NCBI GenBank assembly: GCA_958295945.1 | Contig: OY282386.1 | Coordinates: forward strand, 4,272,204 to 4,336,203 | Length of the DNA: 64,000 bases | Origin: Candidatus Poribacteria bacterium | Lineage (GTDB): Bacteria; Poribacteria; WGA-4E; WGA-3G | Direction: 5' to 3' | Shown here: piece by piece, positions 27,533 to 36,105 of the stretch | Layout: each line of letters begins with the position of its first letter | Position numbering within the stretch: the stretch's first letter is position 1 | The notes under the pieces: generated by a model | Databases searched by the model: none | What the model was told of the DNA's origin: nothing | What the model saw: only the letters and a program-made list of their open reading frames with translations | Program-made: the position numbers and the translations under genes

Positions 27533-27829
27533 TTATTTCTTTTCTTCTGGTTTCGCTGTTTCTGGTTTCGCTGCATCGGATTGTTGGAAAGATAAGGCGG
27601 AATCCACGATCGCTTGCTTCAATGCTCTGAGTCGAAGGGACAATGAATCTTCAAGTTGCTTAAGATGTAATAACCAAGACTCTTTGGAGTCACCATCTCC
27701 CTTACCGAATCCGTTTGTCATTGACAGACGGATATATTTTAGTCGTTCTGATTGCAAGATTTTCAACTGATCATCGTATTCAGCAATCCCTGATTCTAAT
27801 AACGTCGCAAGTTCTCGTATCTCTTCCAC
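27533..27829 (-). CDS. Small acidic coiled-coil protein
   Basis: 98 residues from a GTG start at 27829; AGGAG lies 8 bases upstream and no ATG fits. The sequence is helical and charged with heptad-like Leu spacing (LESGIAEYDDQLKILQSERLK; LLHLKQLEDSLSLRLRALK) and a low-complexity tail AAKPETAKPEEKK. There is no signal peptide, so it is cytoplasmic. It is directly upstream of the 1169-residue exported protein with a 6-base gap, so it may help its expression or export, but that is inference from position only. No family is recognised. Confidence 0.65.
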   Translation of the reverse strand: MEEIRELATLLESGIAEYDDQLKILQSERLKYIRLSMTNGFGKGDGDSKESWLLHLKQLEDSLSLRLRALKQAIVDSALSFQQSDAAKPETAKPEEKK

Positions 27830-27938
27830 TGTTTCACTCCTGTATGTATATTGTTTAGTCTATTTTCTCATATTTAATGGCTTGAGGCAAGTGAATTATT
27901 AGGTGTGGGTAGGGTGTGTAAAGTTTTTGGCATGAACA

Positions 27939-28043
27939 TCATGCTGCTTTTGTGTTTGGATACCAATATCTGTCCCAAGCCTTATTCTTTGACAAACATC
28001 TCCACTTTAGCACAGCATTGATGCCCGGTTTCTCCCATCTCAT
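27939..28043 (-). pseudogene. C-terminal remnant of an ISKra4-like transposase
   Basis: A 34-residue frame reads MRWEKPGINAVLKWRCL-SKNKAWDRYW and stops at 27939. The pattern of a Met-Arg-Trp followed by an Ala-x-x-Leu-x-x-Arg helix and a final Trp-Asp-x-x-Trp is typical of the C-terminus of ISKra4-type transposases. Upstream on the same strand the frame is broken. The motif GGGTGTGTAAAGTTTTTGGC at 27912-27931 downstream may be the element end. The rest of the 27830-28422 spacer holds no gene. A fragment matching the outer end of the 29.8 kb MITE (TAGAAATGGTAT) occurs at about 28351-28362. Confidence 0.4.
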
Positions 28044-28422
28044 AGCTGCTCGTGGACACTTTCTGTCACATCATGTTGACAGGCACTCTCAATCCCACCG
28101 CACGTGAGCGTCGGTGTACGAAATAAGGTGAGCTTCGGTATAGATAGAGGGAAATCCATGTAATCTGTCCAATCCGCGATTCAGACAAAAATGAAATTTT
28201 GCGATACCGACGAATAAACTTTCAGTAACACTCACTTGCTGGTAATTCTTAAAACTAAATAATCCTGTTAGGCAAAAGGGTTATTTAGTTTTCGGGACTT
28301 TGGTTGGACTTTATCACATTCGTTAACATTAGACATTATACTGATTTAGAAATGGTATTATACAAGTTTCAATTAGTATTTGACGAAAGTTTTTCCTGAG
28401 TTGATTTTCCTTATTTTTGAAA

Positions 28423-28457
28423 GGGTATGCTTCTATGGAAAATATAGAAGCATACCC
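28423..28457 (-). terminator. 14-base-pair hairpin after the YWTD gene
   Basis: GGGTATGCTTCTAT (28423-28436) pairs perfectly with ATAGAAGCATACCC (28444-28457) around a 7-base loop, 15 bases past the stop at 28473. On the minus strand it is followed by TTTCAAAAAT rather than a pure T run, so it is a probable rather than certain intrinsic terminator. Confidence 0.65.
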
Positions 28458-28472
28458 GATATTTGCAATTAC

Positions 28473-30986
28473 CTACTTCCGTATCAACATCTTGCGCGTG
28501 GCAGAAAAATCGCCTGCGGTGAGTGTATAAAAATACAGACCACTCGCGACAGGTTCACCGACTGCGTTTCTGCCATCCCAATATGCAGCACGACTCCGAG
28601 ACTGATACATCCCGGCAGCTTGATGCCCTAATGCTAACGTGCGGACAACGTGTCCATCTATCGCATAGATCGTCAGCGTCACCTCTGCGGATTTGGATAA
28701 CTGATAAGGTATCCACGTCTCCGGGTTGAATGGGTTCGGATAGTTCGCCAACAGTGCAGTTTCTACGGGTGTGAACAGTGCCAAGAGGTGCTCTACAACA
28801 GCAATACCTCGCTGGTAGGTGCGAGAGGTATTTCCCGATGCGCGTGCCTCCGTGAGCCATGCTTGGAGTTGGGATTTCGTGAAATGTGAGTGCACCTGCG
28901 CACGGGCAGCGGGCGCGGCGGCTGCAGCACTATCTATCGCCGCTGCGACCAAGATGAGATCGTCCACGTCAACAACTTCATCTCCGTTGACATCCGCAGC
29001 ATTGGTGCCGGTTTTCCCATACCGTTGTGCGACTATCACCAGATCATTCACATCCACAACACCGTCACGGTTCACATCCTCTTTGGCTATTGTGGGTTCT
29101 TCTGTTGTCGGATTAACAAGAGAACTCATTGCGATAGCTATGCCGCTTGGAAAGCGTAATCCTTGTGTGACGAGGTCTTCCACATCGGATCCATCCAAGT
29201 TCGCACGCTGGATTTTATCCGTGCCCCTATCTGTCCAATACATCTTGCCAGCTACAACATCTAACGCTATACCTCTTGGACTGCCTAATCCTGTGACAAG
29301 GTTTTCAACATTTGAACCGTCCAAGTTCGCACGCTGGATTTTTTCTGTGTCCTGATCTGTCCAATACATCTTACCACCCGCAACATCTAACGCTATACCA
29401 TTTGGAACTTCTAATCCTGTGACGAGGCCTTTAACGTTTGATACTTCCAAGTTCGCCATATCCAAGTTCGCACGTTGGATTTTATTTGTGCCCCTATCTG
29501 TCCAATACATCTTGCCAGCTACAACATCTAACGCTATGCCACCTGGACCATATAATCCTGTGACGATGTCTTCAACGTTTGATCCGTCGAAGTTCGCACG
29601 CTGGATCTTATCTGTGCGATGGCCATCTGGGACATAGTCTGTCCAATACATCTTGCCACCTACAACATCTAACGCTATGCCACTTGGACTTCTCAATCCT
29701 TGTGTGCGTGTGACGAGGTCTTCAACGTTGGATACTTCCAAGTTCGCCATATCCAAGTTCGCACGATGGATTTTATCTGTGCCAGAGTCTGTCCAAAAGA
29801 TAGTTATACCATTTCTAATAGAAAACGCCCCATTATTGTACCACAAACTGCCAGTTTGTGCAGTCCTTCAAGAGATTCTTAACAAATGTTAATGGGATAA
29901 ACATTTATAGAAATGGTATTAGTACGTCTTCGTTACTATTTGCGGTGACAGGTATTTCTGTTGTGAGTTCTCCATTGTGGTTTGCTATTGCCTTTGATGT
30001 GAGGGTAAAGGTCAGAGCGGTATCACGGATAAAGTCAGTGCCATCATAATCAAGTTCAACTGTGATTTTCCTGTCGCTGAGGCGTTGCACTGTAGCGGTG
30101 TCTATCGTTACGCCATTGATGCCAGACACCAATACAGCATCTCTGATTGTGGAGATGTCCTGTTCAAAAGCGGCACCGGTAAGGAGCAGCGTGACAGTGC
30201 TTCCATCCAAAGTCGCTTCTGTCAACGGAGACACTACCGAAGCAGCAAGTGTTTCTTTACGGGCAGTGACAAATATTTCAGTGGTGAATGCGTCTCCCGT
30301 GTAGTTTACTATGGCACCCGATGCGACACTGAAAGTCAGCGAGGTATCTGCGTCAAAGTCAGTGTCATCAAAGTTAAGTTCAACCGTTACTTCTCTATCA
30401 CTTGGAGGCGTTGCACTGTAGCAGTGTCTATCCTTACGCCATTGATGCCGGAGACCGTCACCGCATCTCTGATTTTGGAGATGTCCTGTTCAAAAGCGAC
30501 ACCGGTAAGGAGCAGCGTGACAATGCTCCCATCCAAAGTCGCCTCTGTCAACGGAGATACCACCGAAGCAGAAACAACTCTTTTTACAGTAGTGACAGCT
30601 GGTATAAGTATGGTCTCGTCATCACCCGGATCAATGGTGGTGTCGTCATCTGCTGGCGGCGCGGTGTCACCCGCAGATACCGATAGTATTTCCCAATTGC
30701 CATCTGCTCGCTTCTTCGCGTGAAAGTTCCGCTCCTTACCATTAATATTTCCTTTTAAGTTTATTTCCGTTGCCGCATTAATAAAGCCGTATTGTCCTCT
30801 TCCACCAATAACAGTAAAATCGTCTCCAGTGCCTCCATCCGTGCAACTCTGCCCCGATGATAGCACATCACCGACTTGACAGAACCCACCCGGTGCCGAT
30901 TCTGATAAAGTTGTTATTGCGCACAAAAGACTGAAAATAATGAAATAGAATGTAACGTGTCTTAGCGTTTTCATAAGTTCCCTCAT
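28473..30986 (-). pseudogene. YWTD-propeller/dockerin surface protein broken by a MITE and a frameshift
   Basis: Three open pieces form one former gene. Piece 1 (30986 to about 30397) has a signal peptide (FYFIIFSLLCAITTLSESA) and the start of an Ig-like repeat (PLTEATLDGSIVTLLLTG). There the frame is lost by a 2-base gain or 1-base loss just after GTGCAACGCCTC; compare the intact second repeat near 30075. Piece 2 continues to 29905 with a second copy of the repeat, then runs into a 113-base MITE. Piece 3 (29846-28473) has five LDL-receptor-type YWTD blades (GGKMYWTDQDTEKIQRANLD style), a dockerin with two calcium loops (DVNRDGVVDVNDL, DVNGDEVVDVDDL) and the C-terminal domain with NYPNPFNPETWIPYQL. 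Removing the MITE and one TA joins pieces 2 and 3 in frame (NEDVLTIFWTDSG). Confidence 0.85.
29807..29919. mobile_element. 113-base MITE with TA target duplication
   Basis: The ends are inverted copies: ATACCATTTCTA at 29806-29817 and TAGAAATGGTAT at 29908-29919. TA at 29805-29806 and 29920-29921 is the likely target duplication, as made by IS630/Tc1-mariner elements. Deleting 115 bases restores the reading frame of the interrupted surface gene, which supports the borders. It encodes nothing and must rely on a transposase elsewhere. Confidence 0.75.
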
Positions 30987-31077
30987 TTTTTATGTTAAAA
31001 AATACCCTTCAATTGCGTTTTTCGCAACTGCGTGTCGTGTCGACCGGACGTTCACGTCAACCGTTGACTCAACACTT

Positions 31078-31436
31078 TTAGTTTTCAACACCGGAAAGTT
31101 CATGCAGTTCTGCTTCTACAGAACCTCTAATGACCTCGTTGTTTAGGATCGTGCATCCTTCAGGACTGGTGTAAGTTACATCATTGTAAATGAAAGTGCC
31201 ACCGGAGTAAAGTTGTATCCTTTCCCAGCAGCACCAGCCAAAACGAATCTCCCGTTGTTTATCTTGCCGGCAATTTCGGAAACAAAATCCTTATCGGATA
31301 AGGAAAATAAAGAAGATAAGGATGGAATTGTGTCACCAACTCTATAGATAAGTTTATCAGGTTCAGGATCAGATTCAGTAAAGGACTGTAAAACACCATC
31401 TCTCACAATCAGTATGCATCTATAATACATCTTCAT
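31078..31436 (-). pseudogene. Hypothetical protein fragment with a frameshift
   Basis: A minus-strand frame from 31436 reads MKMYYRCILIVRDGVLQSF and continues with protein-like sequence (YRVGDTIPSL, GKINNGRFVLAGAAGKG) until it stops at 31176. Past a slip near 31200 another frame gives equally protein-like sequence (TFIYNDVTYTSPEGC, SVEAELHELSGVEN) ending at 31078. The two halves most likely form one product with a single indel. It abuts the decayed IS5-type transposase, which may have cut off its 5' end. No family is recognised. Confidence 0.4.
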
Positions 31437-32005
31437 GATACCGACCAACTTGACACCACTCAACTTCATGGTGATGGGTCAAATACCGTCGTAAAAAAAG
31501 GGGAGACGGCATCGGTTATTCAGGACACAAACATCAGAAAGGTGAAAAAGAGTTGACCATCACTGACAATCAAGGGTTCATCATTGGACCGATAACGGTC
31601 AAACCTGTTAATGAACACGATACAACGATTCTGCCCGAAGTGTTCAACGAGCTCATCACCTTTAGCCATCGGATTGGCTTGGATCTGAGCGGTTCTGCTC
31701 TAACACTGGATTCTGGTTTTGACTCTAAAGCGAATCATAAACTTATCAAAGAACAGGGTTTGCTTCCGGTGATCTACCCGAACCGCCGGAATGCAAAAGA
31801 ACCTATTGTGATTGCTCGCAAGTTTCGTTGGTTTAATAAAGAAATGGACAAAGACCGATATAAAGTGGAACGAACTTTTGGTTGGAAACCAGATACTTAC
31901 CGGAGACTCGTCCTAAGTTATGATAAACTCAAAGAAACCCGTTTAGGTTTTCGCAATTTAGCATATTCAATGATAAACTATCGGGGAACTTTCAGTGAAT
32001 CTTAG
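31434..32005 (+). pseudogene. Truncated, frameshifted IS5-type DDE transposase
   Basis: The plus strand reads LDTTQLHGDGSNTVVKKG, then the frame slips in a homopolymer run (A7G4 around 31492-31502), and continues as GDGIGYSGHKHQKGEKELT through to the stop at 32003-32005. The downstream part is typical of IS5/IS1031-like transposases: LTLDSGFDSKANHKLI holds the second catalytic Asp and YKVERTFGWKPDTYRRL has the third (Glu) with the YR-x-E-like helix. The first third of the protein is missing. It lies between two broken genes on the other strand, so it probably arrived by insertion and later decayed. Confidence 0.8.
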
Positions 32006-32184
32006 AGGTTACTCAATATGAGTTCATTATAAACGAGTGTTCTATTGCTACCGTCGTCATCCATGACATAAATAGCGGCATCTTCGTTGCGGGTCGGGGC
32101 TGCAAGGAAAACTATTTTTGCGTTCACTAGCGTTGGCAATAGTCCGAGAATTAGACAGATACATATCCGTTTGCAAAGCTGCAT
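32006..32184 (-). pseudogene. 5' fragment of a TolB-like propeller gene
   Basis: About 55 residues: a signal peptide (ICICLILGLLPTLVNA) and the first blade AKIVFLAAPTRNEDAAIYVM-DDDGSNRTL. The next gene upstream (32267-33313) starts with the same arrangement (AHAKIVFSSERNGVKGVYVM-DDDGSNQT), so this is a truncated paralogue. It ends where the IS5-type remnant begins, near 32010-32030. Confidence 0.7.
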
Positions 32185-32266
32185 CGGTCCCCTCCTTTTT
32201 TATAGATATAAAGCCAACGCAGCACTGTTGAAAGGCGTGCTGCATTTGCTTACTGTGCTTTTGATT

Positions 32267-33313
32267 TTATCTGATCTCCTGCTTGAGTGTTCCCCACGTT
32301 ACTTTTTTTTTGCCTTGTGGAGATACCGGTAGCACATCATCACTGATCCAGTCTATTGTCTGATCCCAGCCCGGATCGTCTGTGAGCTGCGTGATTTTTT
32401 CTGTTTCGATATGATACTTATAGATGTAACAGGGTGGCCACTCAAAACCGCGTGGTAAGGGGCCATCCACAGGTATACCTTCACGCGCACTGAAAACGAC
32501 TGATTCACCGTCATCCATCCAGTCAATGCCGTAGCATTCCCAATCTTTCGGTATTTTGAGTTGTTTGATGTTTGTGCCGTTGCGATCACAAATCATATAC
32601 CGAAACGCACCGAAGAAACGTGAGTTGCCAACATTTGGTACGAACTCCCATTTCTGCGCCCTTTCTCTAAATACTATCTTTTGACTATCAGGCGACCAAC
32701 GCGGCCAGTTTCGGTGAATAGCGAAATTATCCTTTTGCAAACCGGGAGTGGGTATGAGTTTGCGTGGGTTCTGTCCACCTGACCCCATTATCCATATTGT
32801 GTTACTTCCACCACCGATTGTAATCCCCTCTGAGAAGATAATATATTTACCATCGGGCGACCAATCGCAAATATTCGCCATGACTACTTGCGATCGGAAA
32901 ATTTCTTTCGTCTTTCCTGTCTTTACATTCACCACATAGATACTGGCTATCCACACGCCGTTTTCCCGAACAGAATGACTTGAAACGATATATTTTCCAT
33001 CCGGTGAAAATCTTCCGATATGTATCCTATAAGCACCACCTTTTTTGACTTTTTGAACGTTCGTGCCTTCGGGACTCATTAAGAATGTGCCTATGCCTGA
33101 ATCAAACAGAATCTGTTTACCGTCAGGGGACCAGGCAGTAGGGAATGGTCGCCATTCGTTTTCTATAAGGACTGTTTGGTTACTCCCATCATCGTCCATC
33201 ACGTAGACACCTTTTACACCGTTGCGTTCTGAGCTAAAAACGATTTTGGCGTGTGCTGCGGTTGCGAGTAGCAGTCCGACCAAACAGAGCAAAATAACTT
33301 TTCGTGTGTTCAC
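32267..33313 (-). CDS. Exported TolB/WD40-like beta-propeller protein
   Basis: 348 residues. Signal peptide MNTRKVILLCLVGLLLATAAHA, then five or six blades with the TolB-type motif W-SPDGK-I-F (AWSPDGKQILFDSG, RFSPDGKYIVSSH, DWSPDGKYIIFSE, RWSPDSQKIVFRE, DWMDDGESVVFSA). The fold is a periplasmic or surface beta-propeller; the family has no catalytic site, and a binding role is likely. The ATG at 33313 follows AGGAGTATAACC. A truncated paralogue lies downstream. It may be read with the pseudogene upstream (33378-34464), 64 bases away. Confidence 0.85.
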   Translation of the reverse strand: MNTRKVILLCLVGLLLATAAHAKIVFSSERNGVKGVYVMDDDGSNQTVLIENEWRPFPTAWSPDGKQILFDSGIGTFLMSPEGTNVQKVKKGGAYRIHIGRFSPDGKYIVSSHSVRENGVWIASIYVVNVKTGKTKEIFRSQVVMANICDWSPDGKYIIFSEGITIGGGSNTIWIMGSGGQNPRKLIPTPGLQKDNFAIHRNWPRWSPDSQKIVFRERAQKWEFVPNVGNSRFFGAFRYMICDRNGTNIKQLKIPKDWECYGIDWMDDGESVVFSAREGIPVDGPLPRGFEWPPCYIYKYHIETEKITQLTDDPGWDQTIDWISDDVLPVSPQGKKKVTWGTLKQEIR

Positions 33314-33377
33314 GGTTATACTCCTAAAAAGAAGTGGCAGGGGTGCGTGTCCCCTGCCGTTAGAACGGGTTTATGAA

Positions 33378-34464
33378 TTAAAACGGGTTGTCCAGGTGAG
33401 TGAACGTTTGAACGCCGGTATCTGCCTCCCAGTGGTCTTCCCTATGGAGTCCTTTTGTTGTAGAGACTTGGAGGTGCGTGTGTGCGTCATAATGAAACAC
33501 CTCATCTTCTTCTATCCATCTACCGAGGTGAACACCGACGATCATATTGTTGGGGGAATACCATTGAGAACCATTGCCAACCTGTATTGTTTCTGTATCT
33601 TTTGTATCTCTGCCATGTTCAGGCAGTATGGCGTTCCCGGCTTCACCGTTTGCTCTTTTTCTATATTCAATGACTCGGAACCAGGGATCAACTCTCAGTG
33701 GGTTATCGTTTGGGTTTTTCGCCTTGGGATTATTTCTTGGGTTAGAGGCACGGGCGGTAGAATCCATGACGATATTTTCTCCGTTGTGGTAGTGACGATA
33801 GATGGTAGCATAGCCACTGGCACCTGTATTTCGACCAGTACCATTATTCCAAGCTGTGGTGACTTTAAAAACTCTCAAATTCCAGGTATCGGTTGCAAAC
33901 GATATCCAATCACGACCTTCAATCCTCTCTGTTTTGTATGCCGTCACACCTATCACATACTTTTTACCTTTTGGCTCTCCTGATAATAGACCAGAAATAG
34001 AGAAATAATGACTTGTACTCACACCATCACCTTCGGTGCTGCCTACATCCCACTGAGTTTCTCCTGTATCAAAATGATAAACAGCCCAGTTAAGCCTGTC
34101 ATAAGGTTCGTCTGTTTGGACATAAAAGGTGAAATATGGATTTCCATAGTCATACTCTTCGTGAGTATTATTGTAACGTGAGTTTGATAAATAGTTATGA
34201 CTTCCACATTGCCTCTTAAAGTCCCACTGATAAGGGGGATTTAGGGGGTTAAATCACTGAAATAGCGACTTTTTAACCCCCCTTCCCCCCTTATCAAGGG
34301 GGAATGCGTCCGTCCTGTATAATTATCAAACTCACGTTATTGTATGATCTGAATTCCACAATCTTTATTGCCCCACTCGTATTTGCCATTATGAACATAC
34401 ATAGTGAACATACATAGTGAACATATCGCTATTGCGATGGTAATTGATTTTTTCTAAAAAACAT
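33378..34464 (-). pseudogene. Exported protein broken by a MITE, a 13-base duplication and a 1-base slip
   Basis: Good coding sequence runs from about 34170 to the stop at 33378 (PYFTFYVQTDEPYDRLNWAV, VFHYDAHTHLQVSTTKGLH). Upstream it meets a 166-base MITE (34174-34339). Across the MITE the frame resumes as ANTSGAIKIVEFRSY joined to NNTHEEYDYG. Further up, ACTATGTATGTTC is duplicated in tandem (about 34394-34419), and a run of six A needs one more base. With these three lesions undone the gene would begin at ATG 34464 (AAGGAG upstream) with a clean signal peptide: MFFRKKSITIAIAICSLCMF. A GTG at 34022 could still start a 214-residue product. The family is not recognised. Confidence 0.7.
34174..34339. 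mobile_element. 166-base MITE with 17-base terminal inverted repeats
   Basis: TAACGTGAGTTTGATAA (34174-34190) and its exact complement TTATCAAACTCACGTTA (34323-34339) form the ends, and TTG flanks both sides as a likely 3-base target duplication. Inside (34221-34313) is a second palindrome of C-runs and G-runs (GATAAGGGGGATTTAGGGGG facing CCCCCCTTATCAAGGGGG). Isolated ACTCACGTTA ends also occur at 13024-13033 and 46669-46678. Removing element plus TTG restores a reading frame in the host gene. Confidence 0.75.
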
Positions 34465-34888
34465 GTTTATTCTCCTTGTATTGACATGCTTTTGTAGCAT
34501 ATCTGAAAGTTAATCGGGTACCCTATCCTTGTTCGGTAAACCATCAACCAGAGACATAACGAGAAATGGGGCACTTATCCAATATATCCAATTAATTCAA
34601 AAATCTACCGTATATATATATATTATATCAGCCTTAAACAGAAAAAGTTAATAGCAATTGTGGATTTTTTTTTGCAAATTCGTTGAAAACCTTGTGGTAC
34701 CATTTCAATAGAATTAATGTTGCATTAACTGTTAGTTTGATGGGCTTCAACACAAAAGAACATAACTAATGTCGGTAGAAATAACAAGCATCGGACTACG
34801 ACTAAATTCATCTTTCAGAAAATTTACCAATTTTACCAATTACGCTACTGATGCCTTTTATGATATAGATAAAACAGGCAAGTGATTA
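34465..34888. other. 424-base AT-rich spacer
   Basis: No gene is supported. It contains a TA-dinucleotide run (about 34612-34627) and the sequence GTACCATTTCAATAG near 34699, which is weakly like the end of the MITE at 29.8 kb. Nothing else was recognised. Confidence 0.5.
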
Positions 34889-35977
34889 TTAAGGTTTCCA
34901 CAGTGTTGCTTCAATAAAACGTTCTCCATCGGGTTCTTCATCAAAATAGTAGACCGTAACAATGACACCGTCGGGACGTTGGACAGTACGAGGATAGCCG
35001 ATATCGGGATCGCCGCCATTATCTCGTAAAACGATCTCTTCTCCCCATGTTTTTCCTTCATCGTCGCTCAATTTCGCACAAATACGATGGGGTGCATCAC
35101 GGTATCCGTAGATTAGACATAATCTACCGTCTAATAGATGTGTTAATGTCGGTGGATTCCCACCACGACCAGTGTTATCAACGGGTTGATTCATGTAGTC
35201 CCAAGTCTGTCCGTTATCATCTGAGGCATACAGATCAATCCAATTACTTAGTTTTTCCCAATCTCTGTTAGATTGTCTGCTTTTCCCACGACACCGAACA
35301 GCAACCAAAATTCGTGTTTCAGAGAGACGAACACTCGCTGGCATGATGGCAAATCCATCAGGTTCGGGTCCAATTTGTGATAGCAATGAGAAGGATTCGC
35401 CACCATCAGTTGAAAGCGCACAGAATATCAATCCTTCCGCACCATCCGATTTGGATGCTGTTAGGAAAAGTCGACATTCATCTGAATTAGAGACCAGATA
35501 ATCTGTGCGTGCAGCAATACCAGTATAACCGAACATCGGTAGTTGATATGGCCCCTCCCAGCTATGACAGCGATTAGTAGAAGTATAAAACCATGAATGT
35601 GATCCTGCTTTAAGACCTGACCTGCTGCACATCAAGGCGAAATCGGGATGTGTAAAATTGACACTTTGCGGTGTGCTATAGCTGGAGTCCTTTTGATTTT
35701 TATGTTTGTCTTGGACGTGCTCATTTGCTGAGAGTGTGCCTGCGCCTGGAAGACGACAAGGTGTCTCTGATACAGACCAGGTTTCTCCACCGTCTGTGCT
35801 GCGTGCTTGCATTGCAGTAAATGGTTTGTCTCTGTCGCGTTTGTGGAATCCGGCATCGGATTTGTGGTATCCAACGGTAAATCCAACCACAATTTCGTTT
35901 CCCCATGACCATATTCCATAATTTGCTGGCCACCCTGCAAAACGTCCGGGTTCACGATATATTGTCACCTGTTTCAT
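34889..35977 (-). CDS. Sialidase-like BNR/Asp-box protein
   Basis: 362 residues from ATG 35977, chosen over an ATG 60 bases upstream because TTGGAGGACAG precedes it. Four Asp-box (BNR) repeats are visible: ARSTDGGETWSV, LSTDGGESFSLL, YASDDNGQTWDY and LSDDEGKTWGEE, which together imply a six-bladed sialidase-fold propeller. The N-terminal REPGRFAGWPANYGIW could supply the first Arg of the active-site triad, and RILVAVRCRGKSR and YRDAPHRICAK other Arg residues. No signal peptide is seen, so it is probably cytoplasmic; the family also includes proteins without sialidase activity. It precedes the IS4 insertion on the same strand. Confidence 0.8.
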   Translation of the reverse strand: MKQVTIYREPGRFAGWPANYGIWSWGNEIVVGFTVGYHKSDAGFHKRDRDKPFTAMQARSTDGGETWSVSETPCRLPGAGTLSANEHVQDKHKNQKDSSYSTPQSVNFTHPDFALMCSRSGLKAGSHSWFYTSTNRCHSWEGPYQLPMFGYTGIAARTDYLVSNSDECRLFLTASKSDGAEGLIFCALSTDGGESFSLLSQIGPEPDGFAIMPASVRLSETRILVAVRCRGKSRQSNRDWEKLSNWIDLYASDDNGQTWDYMNQPVDNTGRGGNPPTLTHLLDGRLCLIYGYRDAPHRICAKLSDDEGKTWGEEIVLRDNGGDPDIGYPRTVQRPDGVIVTVYYFDEEPDGERFIEATLWKP

Positions 35978-36105
35978 ATCTGTCCTCCAAGTAGTCTTTG
36001 ATTTGCTTAGTATAGCAGTTACATATCGAAATTTCAATCATCATGTTTTGATTGACAAAAAAGATAGATAAGATAGAATATAATATAAACAGATTTTATA
36101 ACAGA

